Notes under the pieces: model-generated
What the model was told of the DNA's origin: nothing
What the model saw: the letters and a program-made list of their open reading frames with translations, nothing else
Databases searched by the model: none
Translations under genes and position numbers: made by a program
Assembly (NCBI GenBank): GCA_028284775.1
Contig: JANQRB010000039.1
Span: 20,391 to 84,390 of the forward strand
DNA from: Candidatus Kapaibacterium sp.
GTDB lineage: Bacteria; Bacteroidota; Ignavibacteria; Kapaibacteriales; UBA7675
Direction: 5' to 3'
DNA length: 64,000 nt
Shown here: piece by piece, positions 63,572-64,000 of the stretch
How the letters are laid out: the number at the start of each line of letters is the position of its first letter
Position numbering within the stretch: the stretch's first letter is position 1

Positions 63572-63579
63572 CAAAGATA
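63572..63579 (-). promoter_or_regulatory. Promoter -7 box TATCTTTG of the GrpB gene
   Basis: An exact TAnnTTTG match on the minus strand, 27 nt before the start codon. No TTG was found at the usual -33 distance. Confidence 0.5.
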
Positions 63580-64000
63580 AAATTATTACGCATTCGTAAC
63601 ACTCGCCTGTCCTGAGGGGCGGAGATAGATTTAAGCGCTCGCGCTGAATATGCGTCAATCAGTACCGAAGAAACCGATTCGCTCCGGAAAAAAATGAGAG
63701 CGCAATACCAGCTGGTCCGGCAATATCGCTCGGCGGAGTTCGCCCGCAGGAATTGCGGCCGACAGCAGCAGATCACCGCCTCCGGACATAAGTCTCGCAG
63801 CGCTTTTGCCTCGGCACCGGGCCGGCATGACAAGGGACAGCGCAGTGATTAACTTAACAAACAGCCCTTCGGTCGGAGCTGTTGTCTTCACGCGCGGCTA
63901 TATAGTCGATCCTGAAAAATGGATTAAGAGCGCCTACAAACAAGTTTTCTTCTCAATGCTGCCATGGTTAGATTGCAGGAAGTTCGTCAAAATAGCTCAA
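63580..64000. other. Edge region, nothing convincing
   Basis: It contains a 78-codon minus frame (63655-63891, GTG start) without domain character. No gene can be supported up to the window edge. Confidence 0.4.

Noticed and set aside
63655..63891. 78-codon minus frame at the right edge
   Set aside because: GTG start, no ribosome site, no recognisable protein features.

Overview
The window comes from a GC-rich bacterium, most likely of the Bacteroidota / Chlorobiota-Ignavibacteria assemblage. The main evidence is seven proteins ending in a type IX secretion (T9SS, por) type-A sorting domain (PNP.. start, Gly-rich turn, G.Y.. and a final R/K/Q). Supporting evidence is a set of TAnnTTTG promoter -7 boxes and many TPR + LuxR-type helix-turn-helix regulators of the kind common in that group. 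Several genes also have a recognisable AGGA/GGAG ribosome site, which was used to fix starts. I cannot name the genus. I saw no tRNA, rRNA, CRISPR array, transposase or prophage gene; this is an accessory, surface- and regulation-rich region.

Left part (1-19.3 kb): three large secreted adhesin-like genes on the minus strand (one cut by the left edge). The two complete ones each carry a seven-bladed FG-GAP propeller, Ig/cadherin-like domains, a second seven-bladed YVTN-type propeller and a T9SS tail. An ECF sigma factor and an overlapping membrane-anchored partner with a T9SS-like tail lie between them on the plus strand. Two TPR-HTH regulators flank the second complete adhesin, and each is followed by a similar promoter-plus-hairpin element that may be a small RNA or leader.

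Middle part (19.6-40 kb): a T9SS Asp-box protein, two tandem TPR-HTH regulators and a 7TMR-DISM hybrid histidine kinase on the plus strand. Then come small secreted or barrel-like proteins, a T9SS protein, a membrane protein and a lipoprotein. A minus-strand run of three more TPR-HTH regulators has a DUF488 gene inside it. Seven TPR-HTH paralogues in about 29 kb is the most striking feature of the window.

Right part (40.7-64 kb): a T9SS gluzincin-type metalloprotease; an Omp85-type barrel fused to a kinase-like domain; a T9SS metzincin metalloprotease; and two tandem leucine-rich-repeat proteins ending in a barrel-like domain that also exists as a stand-alone third gene. A minus-strand operon then encodes a membrane pentapeptide-repeat protein, a very long TSP3-repeat OmpA-like protein and a small secreted protein, followed by a GrpB-family gene at the edge.

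Reading them together (inference): the region invests in cell-surface display and proteolysis through T9SS and outer-membrane barrels, controlled by an expanded family of regulators without receiver domains plus one sigma/anti-sigma pair and one hybrid kinase.
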